Shown here piece by piece: positions 1 to 9,175 of a stretch of 64,000 nt of DNA. A program made the position numbers and the translations under genes. Source of the stretch: Sphaerochaeta sp. (GTDB lineage Bacteria > Spirochaetota > Spirochaetia > Sphaerochaetales > Sphaerochaetaceae). Location: the NCBI GenBank assembly GCA_022482495.1, contig JAKVPA010000001.1:372001-436000 (forward strand). Reading direction: 5' to 3'. Under the pieces are notes generated by a model. That model ran no database searches, was not told where the DNA came from, and was given only the letters and a program-made list of their open reading frames with translations. How positions within the stretch are numbered: the stretch's first letter is position 1; each line of letters opens with the position of its first letter.

Positions 1-81
1 ATTTTCCATATACGTCAATGAAAAACGGGTGGACACTTTTGGTATCAATGCAAGGATTCACGCATGAGGAGGTTTTACGTT

Positions 82-1380
82 ATGCGTATTCTCAAAAAGA
101 CCGTAGTACTGGCGCTCGTCGCACTGATGGCGGTCACCAGCGTATTTGCCAACGGCACGAGTGAAGCGCCGGCGGCAAGCAATGCCAAGACGGAACTGGT
201 CTGGGCGGTGTGGGATATCAATTCCACCGCGTACTACCAACCGTTGATCGATGCCTATGAGGCGAAGAACCCCAACGTCACCATCCGTATGGTTGACCTT
301 GGTTCTGCGGATTTCATGACTGCGTTGCAGACCCAGCTCGCCTCGGGCAGCAGCGAATTTGATGTCGTGACCATCAAGGACATCCCGGGCTACAACAACC
401 TGGTGAAAAAGAACATGCTGGTCAACCTGAACGACTACATCGCCAAGGACGGCGTGGACACCAAGCTGTACGGCGGCACCACCGAGCAGATTTCCGTCAA
501 CGGCAATCTGTACGCCCTTCCGTTCCGCTCTGACTTCTGGGTGATCTTCTACAACAAAGGGCTGTTCGACAAAGCCGGTGTGGCCTATCCGACCAACGAC
601 ATGACCTTCGAGCAGTACGACGAGCTTGCCCGCAAGATGACCAGTGGCAGCGGAGCAAACAAGGTGTATGGCGCCCACTATCACACATGGAGAAGCTGCG
701 TGCAGTTGTTCGGCATTTTGGATGGCAAACACGTCATCACCCAGCCGCCGTATGACTACCTGAAGCCGTACTACGAGATGGTGCTCAATCAGCAGAAAGA
801 TGGCATCTGCCAGAACTATGCCACGCTGAAAGCGTCCTCCATCCACTACTCCGGCCAGTTCCAGAACGGATCCGTCGCCATGATGAACATGGGTTCGTGG
901 TACATCGCAACCCAGATCCAGAAAGTGGCCGCCGGTCAGGCTGACGCTTCCAAGGATTGGGGCATCGTGAAGTATCCGCACGCCGAGGGCGTCGAGCCGG
1001 GTTCCACGCTGGGGACGATCACCAGCCTGTCCATCAGCCAGGGGTCCAAGAAGAAGGATGCGGCTTGGGACTTCGTCAAGTTCGTCACCGGTACGGAAGG
1101 TGCTGAAGTGACCGCCAAGACGGGAACCATCCCCGCCATCATGTCCGATTCCGTCGTGGACGAGATCGCTTCGATGCAGGGCTTCCCCACCGATGCCAAC
1201 AGCAAGGAAGCGCTCCACGTCGCCAAGGCGTATCTTGAGATGCCGCTGAACGACAAAGCCGGACAGATCGAGACGGTGCTCAACCAGGTGCATGACGAGA
1301 TCATGACCTACAACATCTCCATCGATGATGGCTTGAAGAAGATGAGCGAACAGGTCCAGAAAGTCCTGGACGCCAAATAA
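82..1380 (+). CDS. ABC transporter sugar-binding protein (family 1)
   Basis: Periplasmic carbohydrate-binding protein of the family 1 solute-binding type (432 aa). It should deliver an oligosaccharide to the two permeases that follow. The N-terminus is a Sec signal peptide (basic MRILKK, hydrophobic core, cut near VFANG), and the mature part has the two-lobe fold pattern of MalE-like proteins (ELVWAVWD near the start, PFRSDFWVIFYNKGLF at about residue 150). An upstream ATG at 64 is in frame but lies before the AGGAGG at 67-72, so the ATG at 82 is preferred. Downstream genes for uronate-polysaccharide cleavage suggest that the ligand is an unsaturated uronate oligosaccharide; this is inference. 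No ATPase subunit is encoded here, so a shared MsmK-type ATPase is probably used. Confidence 0.93.
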   Translation: MRILKKTVVLALVALMAVTSVFANGTSEAPAASNAKTELVWAVWDINSTAYYQPLIDAYEAKNPNVTIRMVDLGSADFMTALQTQLASGSSEFDVVTIKDIPGYNNLVKKNMLVNLNDYIAKDGVDTKLYGGTTEQISVNGNLYALPFRSDFWVIFYNKGLFDKAGVAYPTNDMTFEQYDELARKMTSGSGANKVYGAHYHTWRSCVQLFGILDGKHVITQPPYDYLKPYYEMVLNQQKDGICQNYATLKASSIHYSGQFQNGSVAMMNMGSWYIATQIQKVAAGQADASKDWGIVKYPHAEGVEPGSTLGTITSLSISQGSKKKDAAWDFVKFVTGTEGAEVTAKTGTIPAIMSDSVVDEIASMQGFPTDANSKEALHVAKAYLEMPLNDKAGQIETVLNQVHDEIMTYNISIDDGLKKMSEQVQKVLDAK

Positions 1381-1396
1381 CCCGTCCGTAAGAAAA

Positions 1397-1427
1397 GATG
1401 CCGGAGCTTTTCCTCCGGCATCTTTTT
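1397..1427 (+). terminator. Intrinsic terminator after the binding protein gene
   Basis: A perfect 10-bp stem (GATGCCGGAG / CTCCGGCATC) with a 6-nt loop is followed by five Ts. It sits between the binding protein gene and the first permease. Partial termination here would give more binding protein than permease, as is common in such operons. Confidence 0.85.
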
Positions 1428-1451
1428 CGTTCCGACGTATCGGAGAGGATC

Positions 1452-2339
1452 ATGTCAACCAGAAAAGCAGAGATCAAGAAAACGCTTGTCGCCTATTCGT
1501 TCATCGCGCCGAACTTCATCGGATTCGCCGTTTTCACCTTGGTGCCGATGATCTTCGCCTTCGTCCTGGCGTTCCTCGATTGGGATGGATCGCCGTACAA
1601 TCCCATGCATTTCGTGGGATTCAAGAACTTCGCAAATCTCGCCGGCGACGAACAATTCCTCGCGGCGTTCAAAAATACCATCATCTACACGGTGGGTACC
1701 GTACCCCTTACGTTGATCATGTCCCTGCTGCTTGCCGTGCTGCTCAACCAGAAACTCAAGGGACGGGATTTCTTCCGCACCGTCTGTTTCTTCCCCTATG
1801 TCGCCTCCATGGTGGCGGTGACGGCCGTCTGGAACATGCTGTTCAACCCCGGCATGGGACCGGTCAACGAAATCCTTCGTCGCCTGGGGGTCGCCAATCC
1901 TCCGGGGTGGTCGGCGGACAAGGACTGGGCGATGACCACCATCATCATGTTCTCTGTCTGGAAGTACATGGGCTACTACATGATTTTGTACCTGGCAGGA
2001 CTGCAGGGCATCAACCCGGAGTTGTACGAGGCGGCGAACCTGGACGGGTGCAACGGCTGGCAACGGTTCCGCAACGTCACCCTGCCCCAGCTTTCCGCCA
2101 CCACATTCTTCGTGCTGGTGATGCTGGTCATCCAGTGCTTCAAGGTGTACGACATCGTCTACATGATCACCCAGGGAGGACCGGGAACGGCCACGCTGGT
2201 GATGGTGTACGACATCTACAACAAAGCGTTCGTCTACTCGACCTTCGGCGCGGCGAGCGCCGAGGCGATCGTCCTGTTCGCCCTGGTGCTGGTCGTCACA
2301 TTGATCCAGTTCCGCGGCGAGCGCAAGATGGAGGCGTGA
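1452..2339 (+). CDS. ABC sugar transporter permease (MalF/UgpA type)
   Basis: Inner-membrane permease of the binding-protein-dependent sugar transporter family (295 aa), with about six hydrophobic segments. The EAA loop that contacts the ATPase is visible at about residues 190-205 (ELYEAANLDGCNGWQRF). The start at 1452 has GGAGAGG at 1442-1448; the longer open frame from 1398 runs through the terminator hairpin and is rejected. It ends one base before the next permease, so the two are translationally coupled. Confidence 0.93.
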   Translation: MSTRKAEIKKTLVAYSFIAPNFIGFAVFTLVPMIFAFVLAFLDWDGSPYNPMHFVGFKNFANLAGDEQFLAAFKNTIIYTVGTVPLTLIMSLLLAVLLNQKLKGRDFFRTVCFFPYVASMVAVTAVWNMLFNPGMGPVNEILRRLGVANPPGWSADKDWAMTTIIMFSVWKYMGYYMILYLAGLQGINPELYEAANLDGCNGWQRFRNVTLPQLSATTFFVLVMLVIQCFKVYDIVYMITQGGPGTATLVMVYDIYNKAFVYSTFGAASAEAIVLFALVLVVTLIQFRGERKMEA

Positions 2340-2340
2340 C

Positions 2341-3178
2341 ATGCAGGTAATCAGCACCAAAACCCGAATCCTTCACGTCATCGTCTACATTCTGCTCATC
2401 CTCTGCACCGCCTTGATGGTCCTGCCGTTCCTGTGGATGCTCTCCGCGTCCCTGAAGCTGGACAAGGATGTGTTCACCTTCCCCATCCAGTGGATTCCCA
2501 AGCATCCCCGCTGGCAGAACTACAAGGACATCTGGACGGAGATTCCGCTGCTCACCTTCGTGAAGAACACGGTGAAACTCACCTTGATCGTCACGCTCCT
2601 GCAGCTGTTCACCAGCTCGTTCGCCGCCTACGCGTTCTCCAAACTCCAGTTCAAGGGGAGAAACGCGTTGTTTCTGGGCTACATCGCCACCATCGCCATG
2701 CCGTGGCAGGTGTACATGGTCCCCGCAGTTCGTCATGATGAGCAAGATGGGGTTGAACAACACCCACCTGTCGATCATCTTGCTCCAGGCGTTCTCCGCT
2801 TTCGGCGTGTTCATGATGAAGCAGTTCTACTCCAGCATCCCCACCGAGTTGTGTGAAGCGGCGCGGGTGGATGGCATGACGGAGTACGGCATCTACTTCC
2901 GCATCATGCTGCCCCTGTCCAAGCCAGCCCTTTCCACCCTGACGATCTTCACGTTCGTCAACACGTGGAACGACTTCTTGGGACCATACATCTACTTGAC
3001 CCGGCAGGAACTGAAGACCATCCAGATCGGATTGAGAATGTTCATCAGCCAGTATTCCCAGGAATATGGCTTGATTATGGCGGCCTCGGTGATTACCCTT
3101 ATCCCGGTGCTGATCGTCTTCCTCGCCCTGCAAAAGTACTTCGTGCAGGGAATCGCGACGAGCGGCCTGAAAGGATGA
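2341..3178 (+). CDS. ABC sugar transporter permease (MalG/UgpE type), frameshifted
   Basis: Second permease of the transporter. The N-terminal part (six-helix permease with the KLQFKGR region) reads from 2341 to about 2725, and the C-terminal part continues in the next frame (MMSKMGLNNTHLS, then an EAA loop ELCEAARVDGMTEYGIYF, to 3178). One extra base near 2721-2726 breaks the frame: removing it gives the expected VPQFVMMSKMGL. Sequence on both sides is fully conserved in style, so this is either a very recent mutation or a sequence error. The stop overlaps the ATG region of the next gene. Confidence 0.88.
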
Positions 3179-3180
3179 AC

Positions 3181-4326
3181 ATGCAAGCGATCACCGCAAC
3201 AGAACGTACCGAAGCACTGGATGACGCACTCGCCATCGTCAAACGCAATATTCCCCGGTATACGGAGCAGTGCCAGAACCACTCCTCCGTCCACCACTGG
3301 TATCCGGCCTGCGAGAACGACCAGTGGACCTGCGGTTTCTGGCCGGGGGAGCTGTGGCTCTCCTGGGAGCTGACCCATGACGACACGTACCGCCGCTGTG
3401 GGGAGGCGATGGTCAGAAGCTTCGACCACCGTATCCGGAACAAAATCGCCGTGGAACACCACGACATGGGGTTCCTGTACACCCCGTCGTGCGTCGCGCC
3501 GTACCTGCTCACCGGGGACGAAACGGCCAAGGAAGCGGCGATCCTCGCAGCGCGGCAGTTGATCACCCGGTTCCAGAACGTCGGGGGATTCCTCCAGGCG
3601 TGGGGACCGATGGGAGCCAGGGAAAACTACCGCTACATCATCGACTGCCTGCTGAACCTCCCCCTGCTGTACTGGGCGAGTGAGGTGACCGGGGACGAGA
3701 CGTTCCGAGAGATCGCCATCACCCACACCAGAACCTGCCTGGACCATTCGTTCCGTCCGGACCATTCGACGTACCACACGTTCTTCATGGATCCCGTCAC
3801 CGGAGAAGGGGTGCGCGGTGAGACCTGCCAGGGCTACCGCGCCGATTCCTCTTGGGCGCGGGGACAGGCCTGGGCCGTCTACGGTCTTGCCCTGTCGTAC
3901 AAGTACACCCAGAATCCCGATCTCCCCGCCCTGTTCGACGGCGTGACGGACTACTTCGTCTCCAAACTGCCCGAAGACATGATCCCCTACTGGGATTTGA
4001 TCTTCCAAAGCGGCGATGAGCCGAGGGATTCCTCCTCCGCATCAATCGTCGCCTGCGGGCTGCTTGAGATGGCCCGTCTGGTGCCGGAAAAAGCCGACAG
4101 GTACACCCAAACGGCCAAGCAGTTGATGGGCTCCCTGGTCCGCTCCTACCGCGTCCACAAGGACGATGACGCAAACGGCCTGGTGTACCATGGCACCTAC
4201 TCCAAGAAATCTCCGTACAACAGCTGTACGGAGGAAGGGGTGGATGAATGTGTCAGCTGGGGTGATTACTTCTACCTTGAGGCGCTGATGCGCCTGGAGA
4301 ACCCTTCCTGGAAGGAATACTGGTGA
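3181..4326 (+). CDS. Glycoside hydrolase family 88, unsaturated glucuronyl hydrolase
   Basis: Releases the unsaturated uronic acid from disaccharides produced by polysaccharide lyases (381 aa, alpha/alpha barrel, probably cytoplasmic: no signal peptide). The two aspartates known as catalytic in the family can be recognised in HHDMGFLY and in YIIDCLLNLPLL, and SSWARGQAWAVYGLA is typical of GH88. The ATG at 3181 has AAAGG at a suitable distance; an ATG at 3175 overlapping the permease stop is possible. Its place directly before a heparinase-type lyase gene fits a glycosaminoglycan (chondroitin, hyaluronan or heparin) or similar uronate glycan. The exact substrate cannot be read from the sequence. 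Confidence 0.9.
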   Translation: MQAITATERTEALDDALAIVKRNIPRYTEQCQNHSSVHHWYPACENDQWTCGFWPGELWLSWELTHDDTYRRCGEAMVRSFDHRIRNKIAVEHHDMGFLYTPSCVAPYLLTGDETAKEAAILAARQLITRFQNVGGFLQAWGPMGARENYRYIIDCLLNLPLLYWASEVTGDETFREIAITHTRTCLDHSFRPDHSTYHTFFMDPVTGEGVRGETCQGYRADSSWARGQAWAVYGLALSYKYTQNPDLPALFDGVTDYFVSKLPEDMIPYWDLIFQSGDEPRDSSSASIVACGLLEMARLVPEKADRYTQTAKQLMGSLVRSYRVHKDDDANGLVYHGTYSKKSPYNSCTEEGVDECVSWGDYFYLEALMRLENPSWKEYW

Positions 4327-4333
4327 TACCATC

Positions 4334-6293
4334 ATGCAGCAAGCGACGTTTTTCAAACGGCTGGAGAAAGCCTATCCCCTCACACAACAAACACAGAGAT
4401 ATGGGAAGAAGCAGTTTCCCAAGGACGTAGAGGAGACCATCGCCTTGGCCGATCAGATCGCCCAAAACGCGTTCGTCTTCACCCTCCGCTGGGACATGGA
4501 GAAAACCAGCAAGCCGGTGCGCTTTCCCAACACGATCGACTGGCTGTACCAGCCGGGGGATGATCCGGAATTCATCTTCGCGTTCAACCGGATGCGCTTC
4601 TGGGTGACGTTGGGTCAGGCGTATGTGCTCACGGGAAACGAGACATACGCCAAGGCGTTCGTCTCCCAGGCGGAGAGCTGGATCCACACCGTCAAGCGGG
4701 ACGATCCCGCCTCCGCCAACGCGTGGCGGACCATCGAGGCGGGGATCCGGATGGAGAACTGGATGAAAGCCATCCGGTATTTCCAGGGCTCCCCCGCCCT
4801 GACGGACGACTTCCTTGACCTGTTCTCCCAATCAATGCGGGAGCACATGCGCTTCATCATGGGCGTATGGAACAGCTTCAACATGCTCTCCAACTGGGGG
4901 GTACTGGCAAACCATGGATTGTTCATGGCATCCACCCTGCTGCCCCAGGACGAAGAGACAACGAAGGCCACAGCGGAAGCCATCCGTCGACTTTGGGAAG
5001 AACTCTCCATGCAGGTGTACGACGACGGCGTGCAGTGGGAACAGAGCGCCATGTACCACAACGAGGTGCTCCACGACTATCTGGACGTGCTGTGGGTCGC
5101 CAAGAAGCTTGGCGTTCCACTTCCCCAAGCGTTCACGAACCGGGTGCACAAGATGGCCCAGGCTGCCGCTGCGTGGCAGAAACCCGACGGGACAGAACCA
5201 TTGAGCGGGGACAGCGACAGGATCGACCAGCGGGATCTGATGGAAAAAGCCGCCGTGATCTTCTCCGATCCGGCGCTTCGCGCCAAAGGTGAAGCTCATC
5301 TCTGCTTTGACGCGTTCTGGGAGGTGGGGCTTGCGGGGGAACGGAGCTACCAAAAGCTTCCCAAAGCTCATACGGATCCATTGCTTCTTGCTCTTTCCGA
5401 CGCGGGCCAGGTGTATTATCAGAAGAACGGAACCTATCTCCGCTTCAAGGCGGGAACATTGGGTGCCGGCCATGGGCACGCCGACCAGCTCCATCTGGAT
5501 CTGTTCGCCCAAGGGGAAGACATTCTGGTCGACGCAGGGAGATACACCTACGTCCCCAAACCGGACCGGTACGTTTTCAAGGATGATGCCGCCCATAATC
5601 TGGTGACGGTGGACGGGAAGAACAGCTATGTCTGCCAGGACAGCTGGTCGTACTCCAAGATGAGCAAGGCGTACGGGCTGAAGTGGAATGAGAAAAACGG
5701 TCTCTGCCTGTTCCAGGCGGGGCACCTGGGCTACTACCAGGACGGAGTGTTCATCTCCCGCTCGGTCATCGTTCTCTCCCCCACCCGCTTCGTCATCGTC
5801 GACCGTCTGTATGGTGACAAACCCCACACGATGGAAGCCCATTTCCACTTTCATTCACGCGGAACGGTCAGGCACGAAACCAAACAGCTTCTCCTACACG
5901 GGAAAGAAAGCCAATGTCTGGTTCAGCGCCATCAACGCGGAGCAACTGACGCTCTCAGACAGCCGGTACTCCGAACGGTATAACGAGGAACAACCAAACA
6001 AGGCAGTGACTGCCATGCGTCATATCGGCCGCTTCGGCTCGATCATCACCGTGGTGGCCATCGGAACGCCTGCCGAGATCCACAAGGTTCCGGTGAAGAG
6101 CACGTTCAAAGGTACGGTGTTCTCCGATGACCAGGTGGAAGCCGTCTCGGTGGATGGCACCATCGTGGTGGCCAGCCATTACGAGTGGGGTTCCCCGACA
6201 GACAGCTTCCAGGTGGACGGCCACGTCGGCTGGGGCCAGTGCGTCGTCTTCCGTCCGGGTGACACAAACATCGGCACCGTCCTGGAATACTGA
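4334..6293 (+). CDS. Heparinase II/III family polysaccharide lyase, frameshifted
   Basis: Lyase of the heparinase II/III superfamily (about 652 aa when repaired). The N-terminal alpha/alpha toroid covers about residues 1-340 (NWGVLANHGLFMAS, EQSAMYHNEVLHDYL) and the C-terminal beta-sandwich follows (GHGHADQLHLDLFAQGED, the family signature). The reading frame breaks near 5880-5884 by one extra base, probably an A in an A-run; the rest (SYTGKKANVWFSAINAEQ onwards) continues to 6293 in the next frame. No signal peptide is visible, so it probably acts on imported oligosaccharides. It is 7 nt after the GH88 gene and belongs to the same operon. Confidence 0.88.
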
Positions 6294-6313
6294 GCATCTT
6301 CCCCTCTGCTGTA

Positions 6314-6351
6314 CATTCCCTTGACCTTTCGTCGGGGAATGGCCATATTGT
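6314..6351 (+). promoter_or_regulatory. Copper-operon promoter with 19-bp spacer (CueR-like)
   Basis: TTGACC (6321-6326) and TATTGT (6346-6351) are separated by 19 bp, the overlong spacer typical of promoters activated by MerR-family regulators such as CueR. An imperfect dyad (8 of 11 pairs) covers 6323-6344 in the spacer, and CATTCCC / GGGAATG form another inverted repeat at 6314-6320 and 6335-6341. It lies 17 bp before copZ. No MerR-type gene is visible in this window, so the regulator would be encoded elsewhere. Confidence 0.5.
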
Positions 6352-6368
6352 TAGCGGAGGGTAACAAT

Positions 6369-6569
6369 ATGAAGACTACAATCAAAACGAAAGGGATGAT
6401 GTGCACCGGATGCCAGAAGCGGGTTACGACCGCATTGAACCAGGTGGAAGGCATCCACGATGTGGATGCGTCGTACAAGACCGGTGACGTCAACCTGACG
6501 TATGACTCCGAAGAAGCGCTGAAGAACGCAAAACAAGCCATCGAAGACACCGGTTACGAGGTGGTCTGA
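6369..6569 (+). CDS. copZ: Copper chaperone CopZ (heavy-metal-associated domain)
   Basis: Small cytosolic metallochaperone (66 aa) of the ferredoxin-like HMA fold that hands Cu(I) to CopA. The metal site is MMCTGC near residues 10-15. The start at 6369 follows GGAGG at 6356-6360; an earlier in-frame ATG at 6321 lies inside the promoter and is rejected. It is 2 nt before copA. The pairing with copA identifies the metal as copper by context. Confidence 0.92.
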   Translation: MKTTIKTKGMMCTGCQKRVTTALNQVEGIHDVDASYKTGDVNLTYDSEEALKNAKQAIEDTGYEVV

Positions 6570-6571
6570 TC

Positions 6572-8713
6572 ATGGAAAAAAAGGACATCTGTGTCGGGGA
6601 CATGGAGTGCGCAGCCTGCAGCGCGTCCGTTGAACGGGTGCTGAAGAAGCTGGACGGCATGCAGAACGTGGCGGTCAATCTCGCCACGGAGAAAGCCCAT
6701 GTGGAGTATGATCCACAAAAGCTCTCGTTGGATAAGATTGAGCAGACGATCAAGAAGGCGGGATTCTCTGTCATTGAGGACGAAGCGGAGCAGAAGGAAG
6801 TACGAGACACAAAAATGCTCTCCCGGAAAATCCGTCTGTGGATCGCCATCGCGATTTCCATTCCGTTGATGCTGTTCTCCATGGGCCACATGTTCGGCCT
6901 TCCCACGTTCCCGCCGGTTGTCCAGTTGATCCTCGCCACGCTGGTGATGGGATGCGGCTACACGTTCTTCACCCAAGGGTTCAAGAACCTGTTCCTGCTC
7001 CATCCCAACATGGACAGCCTGGTGGCCGTCGGCACGACGGCAAGCTATGTGTACTCCATCGCCAACATGATCAACGGGAACCACATGCACCTGTACTTTG
7101 AAGGTGTGGGGACGATCATCACGCTGGTCATGCTGGGCAAGTACATGGAGGCGAAATCCAAGGAAAAGACCGGGGCTGCCATCAAGAAGTTGATGGAACT
7201 GGCCCCGGAGACCGCCACGGTGATCCGTAACGGCCTGGTCAGCGTCATCAACGCCAAACGGGTCGTCGTGGGAGACGTGGTGCTGGTCAAACCGGGAGAG
7301 AAGATTCCGGTGGACGGGGCGATCACCGAAGGGGCCACGGCGGTGGATGAATCGCTGCTGACCGGTGAGAGCATGCCGGTGGAGAAGAAGGTCGGAGACA
7401 CCGTCTACGGCGCGACGATCAACACCACCGGAGCCATCACCTACACGGCGACCAAGGTTGGTGGGGATACGGCCCTGGCCAACATCATCAAGCTGGTCCA
7501 GGACGCCCAGGGCTCCAAAGCCCCGATCGCCCGGATCGCCGACCAGATCTCCGGGTACTTTGTCCCGGTGGTGATGGCCATCGCGCTGGGAGTGTTCCTG
7601 GCATGGAAGCTGACCGGCTCCTCGCTTGACTTCGCATTGGGTACGGCGGTGAGCGTGCTGGTCATCGCGTGTCCGTGCGCCCTTGGCCTTGCCACCCCTA
7701 TCGCCATCATGGTGGCAAGCGGAAAAGGAGCCCAGATGGGCATCCTGTTCCGTAACGCCGGCTCCATTGAGGAACTGCACAAGGTCAAGACCATCGCGTT
7801 CGACAAGACCGGTACGCTGACCCAAGGCAAGCCGGTGGTCACCGATCTGGACGGAGATGCCGATCTCCTTGCCGTCGCGGCGTCGCTGGAGCAGGCAAGC
7901 GAGCATCCGCTTTCCAAAGCGATCGTACAGAAAGCCCAGGAACAGAAGCTCACCCTCTCCAAACCCACTGATTTCCTTGCCATTGTCGGCGAAGGAGTTG
8001 TGGGCAACGTAGATGGCAAACCGGTGAAGATCGGCAACCAGAAGTTGATCGATATCCCGGAAGCGTACCAGAAGAAGATGGAGAATCTTGCCAGCCAAGG
8101 CAAGACGGCCCTGGCCGTCTCGCTGGACAACCGGGTGATCGGCATCATCGCCATCGCCGATACCCTCCGGCCGGAGACCAAACAGACCATCGCCACGTTG
8201 AACCAGATGGGCGTCCATACGGTGATGCTCACCGGAGACAACGAGCGGACTGCCAAGGCCATCGCCGCGCAATGTGGTGTCTCTGACTTCGTCGCAGGCC
8301 AGCTTCCCGGACAGAAGGAAGAGACGATCAAGAGCCTCAGGGCAAAGTATGGTGAGATCGCCATGGTGGGGGATGGCATCAACGATGCCCCTGCCCTCGC
8401 CCAGGCTGATACGGGAATCGCCGTAGGAAGCGCCACAGATGTCGCCAGGGAATCGGCGGACGTAGTCCTGGTACGCAACAACCTGGAAGACGTGGCCAAG
8501 GCCATCAAGCTCTCCCATGCGACGATGCGGAACATCAAGCAGAACCTGTTCTGGGCGTTCTTCTACAACTGTCTGGGCATCCCGGTGGCGGCAGGACTGC
8601 TGACCTTCTTTGGCGGTCCCACCCTCTCCCCGATGATCGCCAGCCTCTGTATGGCCTTCTCCAGCCTCACCGTTGTCACCAACGCCCTCAGGCTGAACCG
8701 CTTCAAGGCATAA
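6572..8713 (+). CDS. copA: Copper-exporting P1B-type ATPase CopA
   Basis: Inner-membrane Cu(I) exporter (713 aa). In order: one N-terminal HMA domain (MECAACS), transmembrane helices, actuator loop with LLTGESMP, the CPC metal site ([12 protein letters not shown]), phosphorylation motif [16 protein letters not shown] nucleotide-binding motif, [12 protein letters not shown] and [10 protein letters not shown]. All catalytic motifs are intact. Length is normal for a CopA with a single HMA domain. It forms an operon with copZ and ends at a strong terminator. Confidence 0.96.
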   Translation: MEKKDICVGDMECAACSASVERVLKKLDGMQNVAVNLATEKAHVEYDPQKLSLDKIEQTIKKAGFSVIEDEAEQKEVRDTKMLSRKIRLWIAIAISIPLMLFSMGHMFGLPTFPPVVQLILATLVMGCGYTFFTQGFKNLFLLHPNMDSLVAVGTTASYVYSIANMINGNHMHLYFEGVGTIITLVMLGKYMEAKSKEKTGAAIKKLMELAPETATVIRNGLVSVINAKRVVVGDVVLVKPGEKIPVDGAITEGATAVDESLLTGESMPVEKKVGDTVYGATINTTGAITYTATKVGGDTALANIIKLVQDAQGSKAPIARIADQISGYFVPVVMAIALGVFLAWKLTGSSLDFALGTAVSVLVIACPCALGLATPIAIMVASGKGAQMGILFRNAGSIEELHKVKTIAFDKTGTLTQGKPVVTDLDGDADLLAVAASLEQASEHPLSKAIVQKAQEQKLTLSKPTDFLAIVGEGVVGNVDGKPVKIGNQKLIDIPEAYQKKMENLASQGKTALAVSLDNRVIGIIAIADTLRPETKQTIATLNQMGVHTVMLTGDNERTAKAIAAQCGVSDFVAGQLPGQKEETIKSLRAKYGEIAMVGDGINDAPALAQADTGIAVGSATDVARESADVVLVRNNLEDVAKAIKLSHATMRNIKQNLFWAFFYNCLGIPVAAGLLTFFGGPTLSPMIASLCMAFSSLTVVTNALRLNRFKA

Positions 8714-8720
8714 CCAACCA

Positions 8721-8755
8721 ACGGCAGGAACCCAACCCTTCCTGCCGTCTTTCTT
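8721..8755 (+). terminator. Terminator of copZ-copA
   Basis: Ten-bp perfect stem ACGGCAGGAA / TTCCTGCCGT (8721-8730 and 8739-8748) with an 8-nt loop, followed by CTTTCTT. Confidence 0.8.
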
Positions 8756-8756
8756 G

Positions 8757-8888
8757 CCCATTCACAACAAACCACAAAACATACACACCCACAAACCCAC
8801 CCTATCAAGCCCAATTTTCCATCACTTCCCAAGAAATAACAAACCGAACACAATCTTTCACACCCACCAATCCAACACTCCCTTTCGT
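8757..8888 (+). other. G-depleted stretch upstream of a porin-like gene
   Basis: About 130 nt with only four or five Gs, rich in A, C and T, between the copA terminator and the porin start. No gene is visible in it. It may be the promoter region and an unstructured leader of the porin gene. Confidence 0.5.
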
Positions 8889-8893
8889 TACGT

Positions 8894-8945
8894 AAATGGA
8901 GATTTACGTTATGAAGAAAAAGTTTGTGTTGGTGTTGGCTCTGGT
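8894..8945 (+). repeat. 52-bp inverted repeat, left copy
   Basis: Perfect match to the reverse complement of 14827-14878. It holds the ribosome-binding site (GGAG), the start codon at 8911 and the first codons of the signal peptide of the porin-like gene. The other copy has the same role for the porin on the minus strand. Confidence 0.9.
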
Positions 8946-9175
8946 TCTGTTGGTTGCCACCACTGCGGCATTCGCAGGTGATGTCAATTTCTCTGGACGG
9001 GCTCGTGCTGGGTATGTATTCAAGTTTACGGATAGTGGAACTGCGATTACAGCCAAATACCCCACTGAAGCCAAAATCAATTTTGTGGTAGCTGATGCGG
9101 ATGGGTTGTGGACGATTACGTACAAGACGATTGGTGCTTCGGCAGTCTTTGGATCGAATGAGAAATTTGGTGCTA
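8911..9175 (+). pseudogene. Porin-like outer-membrane protein, 5' fragment cut by IS630
   Basis: Only the first 88 codons remain: a signal peptide (MKKKFVLVLALVLLV, cut near TAAFAG) and the start of a beta-barrel domain (DVNFSGRARAGYVFKF). The open frame then runs into the IS630 element at 9174 and stops at 9210. The missing 3' part is not found on the other side of the element, so the loss is more than a simple insertion. The start at 8911 is preferred over 8896 because the GGAG at 8898-8901 precedes it. It is a paralogue of the intact minus-strand gene at 13881-14861. Confidence 0.85.

Noticed and set aside
58-1293. Long minus-strand frame opposite the binding protein gene (and similar long frames opposite many genes)
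   Set aside because: It is a shadow frame of a GC-rich coding strand: no ribosome-binding site, His/Arg/Asp-rich nonsense composition, and a clear gene on the other strand.
6554-8761. 735-residue frame opposite copA
   Set aside because: Shadow frame produced by codon bias; copA has all motifs on the plus strand.
8714-8890. Open frame through the G-depleted stretch (8754-8981)
   Set aside because: Composition-driven frame rich in His, Asn, Pro and Thr that runs into the porin start in a different frame; no gene signals.
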